A stretch of DNA of 64,000 nt from Azospirillum sp. SYSU D00513 (GTDB taxonomy: Bacteria > Pseudomonadota > Alphaproteobacteria > Azospirillales > Azospirillaceae): assembly GCF_017356015.1 (NCBI RefSeq), contig NZ_JAFIQV010000008.1:94052-158051 (forward strand), in the 5' to 3' direction. The translations under genes and the position numbers were made by a program. Numbering within the stretch: the stretch's first letter is position 1; every line of letters begins with the position of its first letter. The notes under the pieces are model-generated. The model did not search any database. It was not told the origin of the DNA and saw only the letters and a list, made by a program, of their open reading frames with translations. Shown in pieces: positions 9,398-17,081 of the stretch.

Positions 9398-10060
9398 TTA
9401 CTCCGCCACCACCGCGACCGGGCTGCCGAGCGCGCGGTCGAGATAATCGTCCACCTGGACGGCCAGCTCTTCGGAGCGGTTGGCGAAGAAGTGGTTGGCG
9501 TCCGGCACGATGCGGTGATCGATGCGGATGTCCTTCTGGTGCGACAGCTTGGTCACCAGCTTGTTCACCGCGGCCTGGGGCACAAGATCGTCCCGCTCGC
9601 CGTTGATGATGAGGCCGGACGACGGGCAGGGCGCCAGGAAGGAGAAGTCGAACTGGCTGGCCGGCGGCGAGACGGAGATGAAGCCGTCGATCTCCGGACG
9701 GCGCATCAGCAGCTGCATGCCGACCCAGGCGCCGAAGGACGCGCCCGCGATCCAGCAGACCGGGGCGTTGGGGTTGTGCATCTGCAGCCAGTCGAGCGCC
9801 GCCGCCGCGTCGGCGAGTTCGCCTTCGCCCTTGTCGTAGCTGCCCTGGCTGCGCCCGACGCCGCGGAAATTGAAGCGCAGGGCGGAATAGCCGCGCTTCG
9901 TGAAGGCTTGGAAGAGCGTGAACACGATCTTGTTGTTCATCGTCCCGTTGTGATGCGGGTGGGGATGAAGCAACAGGGCAATCGGCGCGTTGGGCTGCTT
10001 GCCGTGAGTGTAGCGACCTTCCAGGCGGCCGGCCGGGCCGTTGATGATCACTTCAGGCAT
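9398..10060 (-). CDS. Alpha/beta hydrolase
   Basis: The 220-residue cytoplasmic hydrolase has the conserved N-terminal LLLHPHPHHNGTMNNKIV block, FNFRGVGRSQG and a nucleophile-elbow region AGASFGAWVG, where the nucleophile would be the Ser of GASFG. A late Asp (INGERDDLVP) and His (DANHFFANR) complete a likely triad. The family is widespread in proteobacteria with undefined substrate. It is divergent from cysE, and its ATG at 10060 is clear. Confidence 0.8.
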   Translation of the reverse strand: MPEVIINGPAGRLEGRYTHGKQPNAPIALLLHPHPHHNGTMNNKIVFTLFQAFTKRGYSALRFNFRGVGRSQGSYDKGEGELADAAAALDWLQMHNPNAPVCWIAGASFGAWVGMQLLMRRPEIDGFISVSPPASQFDFSFLAPCPSSGLIINGERDDLVPQAAVNKLVTKLSHQKDIRIDHRIVPDANHFFANRSEELAVQVDDYLDRALGSPVAVVAE

Positions 10061-10176
10061 GAGGGCGGCGTTCCTGGCACGAAGAGGTTGCCGGACCCGG
10101 CGGAACGCCGGACTCCGTATGGCCGGCGCGGAGGGCGGACCGCCCGTGCCGGATCATGAAACTCCACACACAATTC

Positions 10177-10205
10177 TTGACCGTTTTGCTTGGTCATCAT
10201 ATATG
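10177..10205 (+). promoter_or_regulatory. Sigma-70-type promoter of cysE
   Basis: TTGACC (10177-10182) and TATATG (10200-10205) are separated by 17 bp. Transcription would start near 10212 and leave a leader of about 95 nt before the cysE GTG. I found no leader peptide with repeated Cys or Ser codons in it. Confidence 0.65.
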
Positions 10206-10308
10206 CGTCACACGTCCTCCCGGGCTACCCGCGACTCCGGCGAGGCTCCTGCCTTGCCAACCGGGGCTTTTCCCGTAGAGGCCGGACTATACCACGGCGG
10301 GTGATCTC

Positions 10309-11052
10309 GTGTTCAAGCATCTTCGCGAAGAGATCGACGGCATCATGGAACGCGACCCGGCCGCGCGGTCGCGGCTGGAGGTGGCGGTCTGCTATCCCGG
10401 TTTCCACGCCATCGTCCTCCATCGTCTCGCGCACTACTGCTGGGAGCGGGGCTGGCGGCTCGCCGCCCGCTTCACCTCGCAGATGTCGCGCTTCCTGACG
10501 GGCATCGAGATCCATCCGGCCGCGAAGATCGGTCGGCGCTTCTTCATCGACCACGGCATGGGCGTGGTGATCGGTGAGACGGCGGAGATCGGCGACGATG
10601 TCACCCTCTACCAGGGCGTCACGCTGGGCGGCACGGCGCTGCACCAGGGCAAGCGCCACCCGACCATCGGCAACGGCGTGATCGTCGGCGCCGGGGCCAA
10701 GGTGCTGGGCGGCTTCACGGTGAACGACGGTGCCCGCGTCGGCTCCAACGCCGTGGTGGTGAAGGAGGTGCCGGCGGGCGCCACGGTGGTCGGCATCCCG
10801 GCCAAGGTCGTGTCCCGCACGCCGGAGGAGGCGCAGGGCTTTCTCGCCTATGGCACGCCTTGCGGCGACATCCCCGACCCCGTCGCCCGCGCGCTGACCG
10901 GCCTGCTCGACCAGGTGGCCGGCCTGCGTCAGCGGGTGGAGGAGCTGGAGGCCGAACGCGCCGGCCTCGCGGCTCCGGCAGCAGGCGTGAGCGGGGTGAA
11001 GGGCGCCCTGCGGGAGCCGGTCCCGACGAACGGTTCCGCGAACCCCTGTTGA
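10309..11052 (+). CDS. cysE: Serine O-acetyltransferase
   Basis: CysE acetylates L-serine with acetyl-CoA to give O-acetylserine, the first dedicated step of cysteine synthesis. The 247-residue protein carries the left-handed beta-helix hexapeptide repeats ([20 protein letters not shown], then [14 protein letters not shown]) and the conserved [20 protein letters not shown]-terminal Ala/Pro-rich tail extends beyond the core. The likely start is GTG at 10309, with ATG at 10345 as a shorter option. It stands directly before iscR and the cysteine desulfurase, linking cysteine supply to Fe-S assembly. Confidence 0.93.
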   Translation: MFKHLREEIDGIMERDPAARSRLEVAVCYPGFHAIVLHRLAHYCWERGWRLAARFTSQMSRFLTGIEIHPAAKIGRRFFIDHGMGVVIGETAEIGDDVTLYQGVTLGGTALHQGKRHPTIGNGVIVGAGAKVLGGFTVNDGARVGSNAVVVKEVPAGATVVGIPAKVVSRTPEEAQGFLAYGTPCGDIPDPVARALTGLLDQVAGLRQRVEELEAERAGLAAPAAGVSGVKGALREPVPTNGSANPC

Positions 11053-11099
11053 CCGGCAACTTTTGACATGGCGCCCGCCCGGACTGGTGGAGAACTGAC

Positions 11100-11597
11100 G
11101 TGAGGTTGAGCACCAAGGGCCGCTACGCCGTCATGGCGATGGCCGATCTGGCCGCCACCAGCCGGGGCCAATGCGGGCGGACGGGTGAACCCGTGGCCCT
11201 GGCCGACATTGCCTCGCGCCAGGACATCTCGCTGTCCTACCTGGAGCAGCTCTTCGCCAAGCTGCGTCGCGGCGGGCTGGTGACCAGCGTGCGCGGGCCC
11301 GGCGGCGGCTACCGGCTGGGCCGGCCCGCCGAGGAGACGCGCATTTCCGATATCATCCTCGCCGTGGACGAGCCGATCCGCACCACCCGCTGCACCGAGC
11401 CCGGGCAGGGCTGCCAGGGCGGCAGCCGGCGCTGCCTGACCCACGACCTGTGGGAAGGGCTGGGCGACCAGATCCACCGCTATCTCAGCTCCGTGACCCT
11501 GGCCGACGTGGTCGGGCGGCGGATCGGACGGGATGGCGCGGACGCGGCGGCAAGCCCGAGCCCGGCGACCGAAGAGGCCGCCCTCGCCGCCGAATGA
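11100..11597 (+). CDS. iscR: Rrf2-family Fe-S regulator, IscR-like
   Basis: IscR senses Fe-S status through a [2Fe-2S] cluster and represses Fe-S biogenesis genes. The 165-residue protein starts MRLSTKGRYAVMAM, has the winged-helix recognition segment (SLSYLEQLFAKLRRGGLVTS) and GPGGGYRLGRP. The three cluster cysteines are present as CTEPGQGCQGGSRRC. GTG at 11100 is preceded by GGAG. It lies immediately upstream of a cysteine desulfurase and is likely autoregulated, though I could not identify an operator in the 47-bp gap after cysE. Confidence 0.9.
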   Translation: MRLSTKGRYAVMAMADLAATSRGQCGRTGEPVALADIASRQDISLSYLEQLFAKLRRGGLVTSVRGPGGGYRLGRPAEETRISDIILAVDEPIRTTRCTEPGQGCQGGSRRCLTHDLWEGLGDQIHRYLSSVTLADVVGRRIGRDGADAAASPSPATEEAALAAE

Positions 11598-11607
11598 TTG
11601 CGCTCAG

Positions 11608-11641
11608 ATGACCATTGCTCTCCGATGACCATTGCTCTCCG
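11608..11641 (+). repeat. 17-bp perfect tandem duplication ahead of the desulfurase start
   Basis: The unit ATGACCATTGCTCTCCG occurs at 11608-11624 and again at 11625-11641, followed at once by the ATG of the desulfurase. Each unit begins with ATG. Because 17 is not a multiple of 3, the three ATGs lie in three different frames. No good Shine-Dalgarno sequence is present. Confidence 0.9.
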
Positions 11642-12754
11642 ATGAACAAGGTGTATTTCGACCACAACGCCTCGTCCCCGCTGAAGCCGGCGGTGAAGGA
11701 GGCGATGGTGCGGGCGCTGGACCTCACCGGCAACCCCTCCTCGGTCCACGGCTTCGGGCGCACGGTGCGCCGGGCGGTGGAGGAGGCGCGGGCGCGGGTC
11801 GCGGCGCTGGCCGCCGTGAAGCCGGCGCAGGTCTTCTTCACCGGCAGCGGGACCGAGGCGAACAACCTTGCGCTCCGCGGTTTCCCGGACCGGCGCGTGA
11901 TCCTTTCCGAAATCGAGCACGACTCCGCGCTGGCGGCGGCACCCGGTGCCGCGCGCATCCCGGTCACCAGCTGGGGCGCCGCCGAGCTGGGCGCACTGGA
12001 ACGGCTGCTGACGGAAGGGGAAAGGCCGGCGCTCGTATCCCTGATGCTGGCGAACAACGAGACCGGCGTGATCCAGCCGGTGGAGGAAGCGGCGCGGCTC
12101 GCCCACGCCTGGGGCGCGCTGTTCCATTGCGACGCCGTGCAGGCGGCCGGGCGCCTGCCGCTCGACCTGGCGGCACTCGGCGCCGACCTGATGACCGTCT
12201 CGGCCCACAAGATCGGCGGCCCGTCCGGCGTCGGCGCGCTGATCGTCCGGGAAGGGCTGGACCCGGAACCGCTGATCCTCGGCGGCGGGCAGGAGCGGCG
12301 CCGCCGCGCCGGCACCGAGAACGTCGTCGGCATCGTCGGCTTCGGCGCCGCCGCAGCACTGGCGCTGGAGGATCTGCCCAAGGCGGCGGAAACCACGGCT
12401 CTGCGCGACCGGCTGGAGGCCGGGGCATTGGCCCTGGCGCCGGCGGCGCGCGTGATGGGCGCCGAGGCACCCCGCGTCGGCAACACGAGCTGCCTCCTCC
12501 TGCCGGGCCTGCCCGGCGAGACGCAGGTGATGGCGCTCGACCTCGCGGGCGTGGCGGTCAGCGCCGGCTCCGCCTGCTCCAGCGGCAAGGTCAAGCCGTC
12601 GCACGTGCTGGCCGCGATGGGCGAGGACGCGGTCAACGCCGCCTCGGCGATCCGCGTCAGCCTGGGCTGGGACAGCGACGTAGCGGGCGTGGAACGGTTC
12701 CTCGCCGCCTGGGGCGCCATGGCCGCGCGCCACGCCCGGTCTTCGGCGGCATGA
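11642..12754 (+). CDS. Cysteine desulfurase (NifS/IscS-like, class V aminotransferase)
   Basis: This PLP enzyme takes sulfur from L-cysteine to form a persulfide donor for Fe-S clusters and tRNA thiolation. It has about 370 residues. Visible are the N-terminal YFDHNASSPL, the substrate loop GTEANNLALRG, the PLP Lys in SAHKIGGP and the catalytic Cys loop SAGSACSSGKVKPS. Canonical IscS starts somewhat differently and is about 400 residues long, so this is a shorter IscS/NifS relative. The start at 11642 is set by homology; a TTG at 11615 is in frame. It follows iscR after a 17-bp tandem duplication. Confidence 0.88.
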   Translation: MNKVYFDHNASSPLKPAVKEAMVRALDLTGNPSSVHGFGRTVRRAVEEARARVAALAAVKPAQVFFTGSGTEANNLALRGFPDRRVILSEIEHDSALAAAPGAARIPVTSWGAAELGALERLLTEGERPALVSLMLANNETGVIQPVEEAARLAHAWGALFHCDAVQAAGRLPLDLAALGADLMTVSAHKIGGPSGVGALIVREGLDPEPLILGGGQERRRRAGTENVVGIVGFGAAAALALEDLPKAAETTALRDRLEAGALALAPAARVMGAEAPRVGNTSCLLLPGLPGETQVMALDLAGVAVSAGSACSSGKVKPSHVLAAMGEDAVNAASAIRVSLGWDSDVAGVERFLAAWGAMAARHARSSAA

Positions 12755-12854
12755 GGGGCCGTCCGCCGATGGCCGCGCTTGCGTCGGTGATCGCTTCTCG
12801 GTATGACGCGCCCGGACCCTGGGCGAACGGCTTCGCCCCTGCGCGCTCCGACGG

Positions 12855-13523
12855 ATGGCGAAGATGAGCAACTCCGACTCCGGCCGGCCCACCGGCCCGC
12901 CCGCCGGCCCGAAGGGCATCGCCGGCGCCATCGACGGCGACATGCAGCCCTGCTGGCTGTGCGGCCGCTCCGTTTCGGCGCGCGCTCTGTTCTGCCACGC
13001 CTGCGGCGCCGTGCAGGCCCCGCGCGAGCTGGACGCCTTCGCGCGGCTGGGCATGGAGCGGCGCTTCGACATCGAGCTGGAGGCGCTGAACCGCCAGTAT
13101 GCCGGCTTCACCCGCGCGCTCGACCCCGACCGCTTCAAGGCGCGCGGCCCCCGCCAGCAGGAGCACGCCCGCGCCCAGGCCGCGGCGCTGACCGAGGCCC
13201 ACGCCACCCTGCGCGACCCGGTCCGCCGCGCCCGGTATCTGCTGGAACTGCTGGGCAGCCCCCCAACGGAAGCTCCGGCCGAGCCGGAGGAGGAGATCGC
13301 CGACCTGCGCGCCACGCTCGCTGGCACGGAGGACGTTCTGGCCGTGGACCGGCTGGCCCACGCCGTGGGGCAGCGGATCGAGGCCTGCATCAAATACCTC
13401 GCCATCGCCTTCCGCAACGGGCAGGCCGACAACGCCGCCCGCATCCTTGCCCGGCTCGAACAGCTCGAGGAGCTGAGCGCCCGGGCGCGGGAGCGGCGCG
13501 CCGGTTTCGCCGCGAACCCGTGA
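12855..13523 (+). CDS. hscB: HscB-like Fe-S co-chaperone with an altered J-domain motif
   Basis: HscB normally recruits the Hsp70 HscA to IscU and stimulates its ATPase through the HPD motif. The protein has about 222 residues. Residues about 33-53 form a CWLCGR/CHACG four-cysteine knuckle like that of eukaryotic HSC20, followed by a J-domain and a C-terminal three-helix scaffold-binding domain ([11 protein letters not shown]). Where HPD is expected the sequence reads [12 protein letters not shown], so His is replaced by Asp (codon gac). No hscA follows; ferredoxin is next. ATG at 12864 is an alternative start. Confidence 0.8.
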   Translation: MAKMSNSDSGRPTGPPAGPKGIAGAIDGDMQPCWLCGRSVSARALFCHACGAVQAPRELDAFARLGMERRFDIELEALNRQYAGFTRALDPDRFKARGPRQQEHARAQAAALTEAHATLRDPVRRARYLLELLGSPPTEAPAEPEEEIADLRATLAGTEDVLAVDRLAHAVGQRIEACIKYLAIAFRNGQADNAARILARLEQLEELSARARERRAGFAANP

Positions 13524-13582
13524 CCCCTTCAAGAACCAGACCCTTTTCAACAACAACGCACCGCCTTCAGGAGAGCACCCCG

Positions 13583-13912
13583 ATGCCCAAGATGACCTTC
13601 CTCGAGCCCAACGGAACCCGCCACGAGGTGGACGCCCCGCTTGGCCTGTCCGTCCTCGAGATCGCTCACAAGAACGGGCTCGACCTGGAGGGCGCCTGCG
13701 AGGGCTCGCTCGCCTGCTCGACCTGCCACGTCATCGTTGAGCCGCAGTGGTTCGACGTACTGAACGAGGCGTCGGAGGACGAGGAGGACATGCTCGACCT
13801 CGCCTTCGGCCTGACCAAGACCTCGCGCCTCGGCTGCCAGATCATCATGACCGAGGAGCTGGACGGGCTGACCGTCCGCCTGCCGGGCGGCTCCAACAAC
13901 GCCCTGCGCTGA
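13583..13912 (+). CDS. fdx: [2Fe-2S] ferredoxin, ISC/adrenodoxin type
   Basis: This 109-residue electron carrier supplies electrons to Fe-S cluster assembly. The cluster ligands are visible as [16 protein letters not shown] plus a distal Cys in SRLGCQIIM, the adrenodoxin-type arrangement. It begins [26 protein letters not shown] ribosome binding site lies upstream. It sits 59 bp after hscB, where hscA would often intervene, and ends at a clear intrinsic terminator before mnmA. Confidence 0.93.
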   Translation: MPKMTFLEPNGTRHEVDAPLGLSVLEIAHKNGLDLEGACEGSLACSTCHVIVEPQWFDVLNEASEDEEDMLDLAFGLTKTSRLGCQIIMTEELDGLTVRLPGGSNNALR

Positions 13913-13919
13913 AGACCGC

Positions 13920-13973
13920 CGCCGCCGCGGGGGCGCATGACAGCGCTCCCGCGGCGGCGCGTGCATTTTTCTT
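13920..13973 (+). terminator. Rho-independent terminator of the isc-like run
   Basis: A 12-bp GC stem (13920-13931 with 13948-13959) is followed after a few bases by TTTTTCTT (13966-13973). It separates fdx from mnmA. Confidence 0.8.
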
Positions 13974-14007
13974 GGCCTGGAAAGGCCATTCGCCCATATA
14001 GGGCGCC

Positions 14008-15132
14008 ATGAACTCCCTCGGCCTTTCCAAGCGTCCCCAGGACACCCGCGTGGTCGTCGCCATGTCGGGCGGCGTCGATTCCTCGGTCACCGCGGCCATG
14101 CTGCGGGAGGAGGGCTACGACGTCGTCGGGATCACGCTCCAGCTCTACGATCACGGCATCGCGCTCCAGAAGAAGGGCGCCTGCTGCGCCGGCCAGGACA
14201 TCTACGACGCCCGGCAGGTCTCCGACCGCATCGGCATCCCGCATTATGTGCTGGATTACGAGGGGCGCTTCTCCCAGGACGTGATGGAGGATTTCGCCGA
14301 CACCTATCTGCGCGGCGAGACCCCGATTCCCTGCGTGCGCTGCAACCAGCGCGTCAAGTTCCGCGACCTGCTGAACACCGCCCGCGACCTCGGCGCCGAC
14401 GCGCTGGCGACCGGCCATTACGTGCGCCGCTTCCAGGCCGATGGCGGCCGGGCGGAGCTGCACCGCGCCATCGACCCCAACCGGGACCAGAGCTATTTCT
14501 TGTTCGCCACGACGCAGGAGCAGCTCGACTTCCTGCGCTTTCCGCTGGGCGGCCTGACCAAGCCGGAGACGCGCGCGCTGGCCGAGCGCTACGCGCTGGA
14601 GGTCGCGGCCAAGCCGGACAGCCAGGACATCTGTTTCGTGCCCAACGGCAACTACGCCGATGTGGTGGCGAAGCTGCGCCCCGGCGCGGTGGAGCCCGGC
14701 GACATCGTCCATGTGGACGGGCGCGTGCTGGGCCGCCACAAGGGCGTCGTCCATTATACGGTCGGCCAGCGCAAGGGGCTGGGCATCGGCGGCATCCGGG
14801 GCGAGGAGGAGCCGCTCTACGTCGTCCGCATTGAACCGGCCCAGCGCCGCGTCGTCGTCGGTCCGCGCGACGCGCTGGCCCGCACGGCGGTGCTGGTCCG
14901 CGACCTGAACTGGCTCGGCCCCGACCTCGGCCCCGGCGAATCGCTGGAGGTGGAGGTGAAGCTCCGCTCCGCCCAGCCGCTGTCGGCCGCCACGCTGCGG
15001 CTGACCGGCCCGGCCGAGGCGCGCGTGGAACTGCACGCCCCCCAGCATGGCGTCGCCCCCGGCCAGGCCTGCGTCGTCTATGACGGCGACCGCGTGCTCG
15101 GCGGCGGCTGGATCGCCGGCACGCAGGCGTGA
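14008..15132 (+). CDS. mnmA: tRNA-specific 2-thiouridylase
   Basis: MnmA thiolates U34 of tRNA-Lys, -Glu and -Gln using sulfur relayed from a cysteine desulfurase. The 374-residue protein has the PP-loop [18 protein letters not shown] and catalytic cysteines in IPCVRCN and SQDICFV. It ends with the usual beta-barrel domain. It follows the fdx terminator and may have its own promoter in the 35-bp gap or lie within the hairpin read-through. Its position beside a desulfurase gene fits its sulfur source, and two tRNA genes follow. Confidence 0.95.
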   Translation: MNSLGLSKRPQDTRVVVAMSGGVDSSVTAAMLREEGYDVVGITLQLYDHGIALQKKGACCAGQDIYDARQVSDRIGIPHYVLDYEGRFSQDVMEDFADTYLRGETPIPCVRCNQRVKFRDLLNTARDLGADALATGHYVRRFQADGGRAELHRAIDPNRDQSYFLFATTQEQLDFLRFPLGGLTKPETRALAERYALEVAAKPDSQDICFVPNGNYADVVAKLRPGAVEPGDIVHVDGRVLGRHKGVVHYTVGQRKGLGIGGIRGEEEPLYVVRIEPAQRRVVVGPRDALARTAVLVRDLNWLGPDLGPGESLEVEVKLRSAQPLSAATLRLTGPAEARVELHAPQHGVAPGQACVVYDGDRVLGGGWIAGTQA

Positions 15133-15174
15133 GCGTGGCCGTACGGAAAGGGCGACATTTTCGCTGAAACGGTG

Positions 15175-15204
15175 TTGACACCTCTCCGGCGGATCGAATA
15201 CATA
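15175..15204 (+). promoter_or_regulatory. Promoter of the tandem tRNA-Met genes
   Basis: A consensus TTGACA (15175-15180) and TACATA (15199-15204) are separated by 18 bp, about 70 bp ahead of the first tRNA. Confidence 0.65.
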
Positions 15205-15274
15205 GGGCGCCCCGGACGGAACGAACGGACAAGCGCCGAAACGGACCGCCGGGGCTGAGGATGATGGCTGTCGT

Positions 15275-15349
15275 GGCAGCGTAGCTCAGTGGTAGAGCAG
15301 GGGAATCATAATCCCTTGGTCGGGGGTTCAAATCCCTCCGCTGCTACCA
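15275..15349 (+). tRNA. tRNA-Met (CAT), copy 1, probably elongator
   Basis: A 75-nt cloverleaf with encoded CCA. The acceptor stem is GGCAGCG/CGCTGCT with one G-U pair, the D-arm is GCTC-AGTGGTA-GAGC, the anticodon loop is ATCATAA and the T-loop is TTCAAAT. CAT could also mark a lysidine-modified tRNA-Ile. The overall sequence and GG start favour elongator Met. Confidence 0.88.
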
Positions 15350-15381
15350 TCATCCCCTCGGAACAGGATGGTCGCCTCTAT

Positions 15382-15456
15382 GGCAGCGTAGCTCAGTGGT
15401 AGAGCAGGGGAATCATAATCCCTTGGTCGGGGGTTCAAATCCCTCCGCTGCTACCA
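15382..15456 (+). tRNA. tRNA-Met (CAT), copy 2, identical to copy 1
   Basis: This copy matches the 75 nt at 15275-15349 base for base, with a 107-bp period. The two share one promoter and one terminator, so they are probably processed from one transcript. Confidence 0.88.
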
Positions 15457-15463
15457 TCAAAAG

Positions 15464-15504
15464 AACCCCGTCGGGCTTTATGGCCTGGCGGGGTTTTTGT
15501 TTTT
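15464..15504 (+). terminator. Rho-independent terminator after the tRNA pair
   Basis: AACCCCG (15464-15470) pairs with CGGGGTT (15489-15495), followed by a T-run broken by one G (15494-15504). Confidence 0.85.
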
Positions 15505-15813
15505 GACTGCTTTTCTCCTTACGCTCTGCAATGATTGGCTGGATTTGGGGCGGGCTATTCTCAGGATAATATCATCTGCACTCCGTTCAGGAGGGGTTCC
15601 GCAAGAGCAGCTTTGGCAAGCGAAGCTCCAAGATTGACACCGCCAGCAATCCAAACCATATTCCTTTCCAAGCGTTATTCGAATGCGATGGAGCTTGCTG
15701 AGGTGAGAACGGCTGTCTCACGCACCAAGCCGACTTGATCGGTTGGGTGAAGTAGCTCGCGAGGGCGAAGAGATCCGGGGGTTGCAATCCGGCTCAAGTT
15801 TCATCGCGCATCT
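15505..15813 (+). other. Lower-GC gap after the tRNAs
   Basis: About 310 bp is visibly less GC-rich than the surroundings. Short frames exist on both strands (plus 15535-15738, minus 15587-15787), but neither has a ribosome binding site or a recognisable protein. I see no integrase, no duplicated tRNA 3' end and no attachment site. Confidence 0.5.
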
Positions 15814-15848
15814 GTTGAAGGCCCCGTCGGCAAGGCGGGGCCTTCAAC
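15814..15848 (-). terminator. Hairpin overlapping the stop of the nuclease-like gene
   Basis: A perfect 13-bp inverted repeat (GTTGAAGGCCCCG at 15814-15826, CGGGGCCTTCAAC at 15836-15848) surrounds a 9-nt loop. Its right arm contains the stop codon of the minus-strand gene. There is no T-run on either side, so termination is likely but not certain. Confidence 0.6.
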
Positions 15849-16254
15849 CTATCTGGACACGCTTCAAGTACCCCTTTGACAGGCGGCCTTGGATTTTTTC
15901 CTCCGCGACTGGGTAGAACGAACGCACTTCGTACTGTCCATGTTGGTTCATCGTGAGGTCGACCGCGACCAGCAATGGTCCGCCTGCTGCTGGGACGCGA
16001 GCTATCAGTTCCACTTTCCCAGGGTTTTTGAAGTCGTCGCCGATGAACTGCGGTGCAGTGATCACGCTCGCCACGTGGGGCAGGAGGCGTTCGTAATCCT
16101 CGGGATGACGGCGCAACACATGCAAGCGGATGGCCGGGATCAGAACGGCTAGACCCTCGTCCAATTCAAGAGCCAGGGCTGCATTGATGGCCCTGATCGG
16201 CATCGGACCGAGAATGAGTGTTTCATGGCCCAGTCTGGGCTTCTTATTCGACAT
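15844..16254 (-). CDS. Conserved protein resembling PBECR-type nuclease domains
   Basis: The 136-residue protein looks real: conserved spacing, a hydrophobic core pattern and a terminator at its end. The central pattern (LRRHPEDYERLLPHVASVIT, then a Pro-rich turn, LLVAVDL and VRSFYPVAEEKI) resembles phage-type Barnase/EndoU/ColicinE5/RelE-like (PBECR) nucleases. This is recognition by eye. ATG at 16254 is preferred, with GTG at 16263 in frame. Neither has a clear ribosome binding site. Lower GC than its neighbours and the position just after tRNA genes suggest acquisition. No antitoxin-like partner is visible. Confidence 0.5.
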   Translation of the reverse strand: MSNKKPRLGHETLILGPMPIRAINAALALELDEGLAVLIPAIRLHVLRRHPEDYERLLPHVASVITAPQFIGDDFKNPGKVELIARVPAAGGPLLVAVDLTMNQHGQYEVRSFYPVAEEKIQGRLSKGYLKRVQIG

Positions 16255-16331
16255 GGGTTGCACGCATACCAGTCAGAGCATCGCCGGCCGCAGCCAGCTT
16301 TCGGCTCATTTGCTACTGCCCTGGACCAGCC

Positions 16332-16958
16332 TCACGCGCTCCGCCGCATGGCCGCCGTCAGCAGTCCTGCACCCATCAGCATCGACCCTCCCGCGCGGTT
16401 GAACAGGCGCCGCGCGCCCGGGCGCTGGATGGTGCGGCCGAGGGCGGAGGCGAGCAGGGCGTAGAGTGTGGCGTTCAGGGTGGCGAGGATCAGGAAGGTC
16501 GTTTCCATCACCAGGATCTGGGGCAGGAAGGGCCGGGCGGGGTCCAGGAACTGCGGCAGGAAGGCGACGAAGAAGACGATGCTCTTCGGGTTGAGCGCCG
16601 TCACGGCGTAGGTGTGCAGGGCCATGCGCAGGGGCGAAATGGCGGGGGCCGCTTCGTCGGCCGGCTTGTCGGCGACCGGGGCGCGCCACAGCTTGACGCC
16701 GAGATAGACCAGGTAGGCGGCTCCGGCCCATTTCAGCGCGGTGAAGAGCATTGCGGAGGTCGCCAGCAGGACGCCGAGCCCGAGCATGGAGGCCGTCATG
16801 CCCGTGAAGTCGCCGAGCGCCACCCCCACCACCGTGGCGAGGCCGGCGCGCCGGCCCTGGCTGACCGCGTAGGAGATGACGAGCAGGATCGTCGGGCCCG
16901 GGATCGCCAGCAGGACGATGGAGGCGGCGGAAAAGGCGAGCCAGGCTTCTAAGGACAT
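16332..16958 (-). CDS. LysE/RhtB-family amino-acid exporter
   Basis: The 208-residue inner-membrane protein has about five to six hydrophobic segments. It carries the family hallmarks AIPGPTILLVISYAVSQGRR near the N-terminus and TALNPKSIVFFVAFLPQF in the middle. Relatives export lysine, homoserine, threonine or other small amines; the substrate cannot be read from sequence. I start at ATG 16958 (MSLEAWLAFSAASIV). The open frame extends to 17069 but the extra residues are not family-like. Confidence 0.88.
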   Translation of the reverse strand: MSLEAWLAFSAASIVLLAIPGPTILLVISYAVSQGRRAGLATVVGVALGDFTGMTASMLGLGVLLATSAMLFTALKWAGAAYLVYLGVKLWRAPVADKPADEAAPAISPLRMALHTYAVTALNPKSIVFFVAFLPQFLDPARPFLPQILVMETTFLILATLNATLYALLASALGRTIQRPGARRLFNRAGGSMLMGAGLLTAAMRRSA

Positions 16959-17081
16959 CGGCGTCTTCCAGCGGATCGGGTGCGGGCGCTGCTCCCAAGT
17001 GATCCACAGGGCGGCGCGCGATGCAAGCGGCCTCCCGCCCGACAGATGCTCCGCGAGGGACCGGCCCAATTGGCCGGTCCC

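Noticed and set aside
15535..15787. Short open frames on both strands after the tRNA pair
   Set aside because: No ribosome binding site and no recognised pattern. Such frames are expected by chance in a lower-GC gap.
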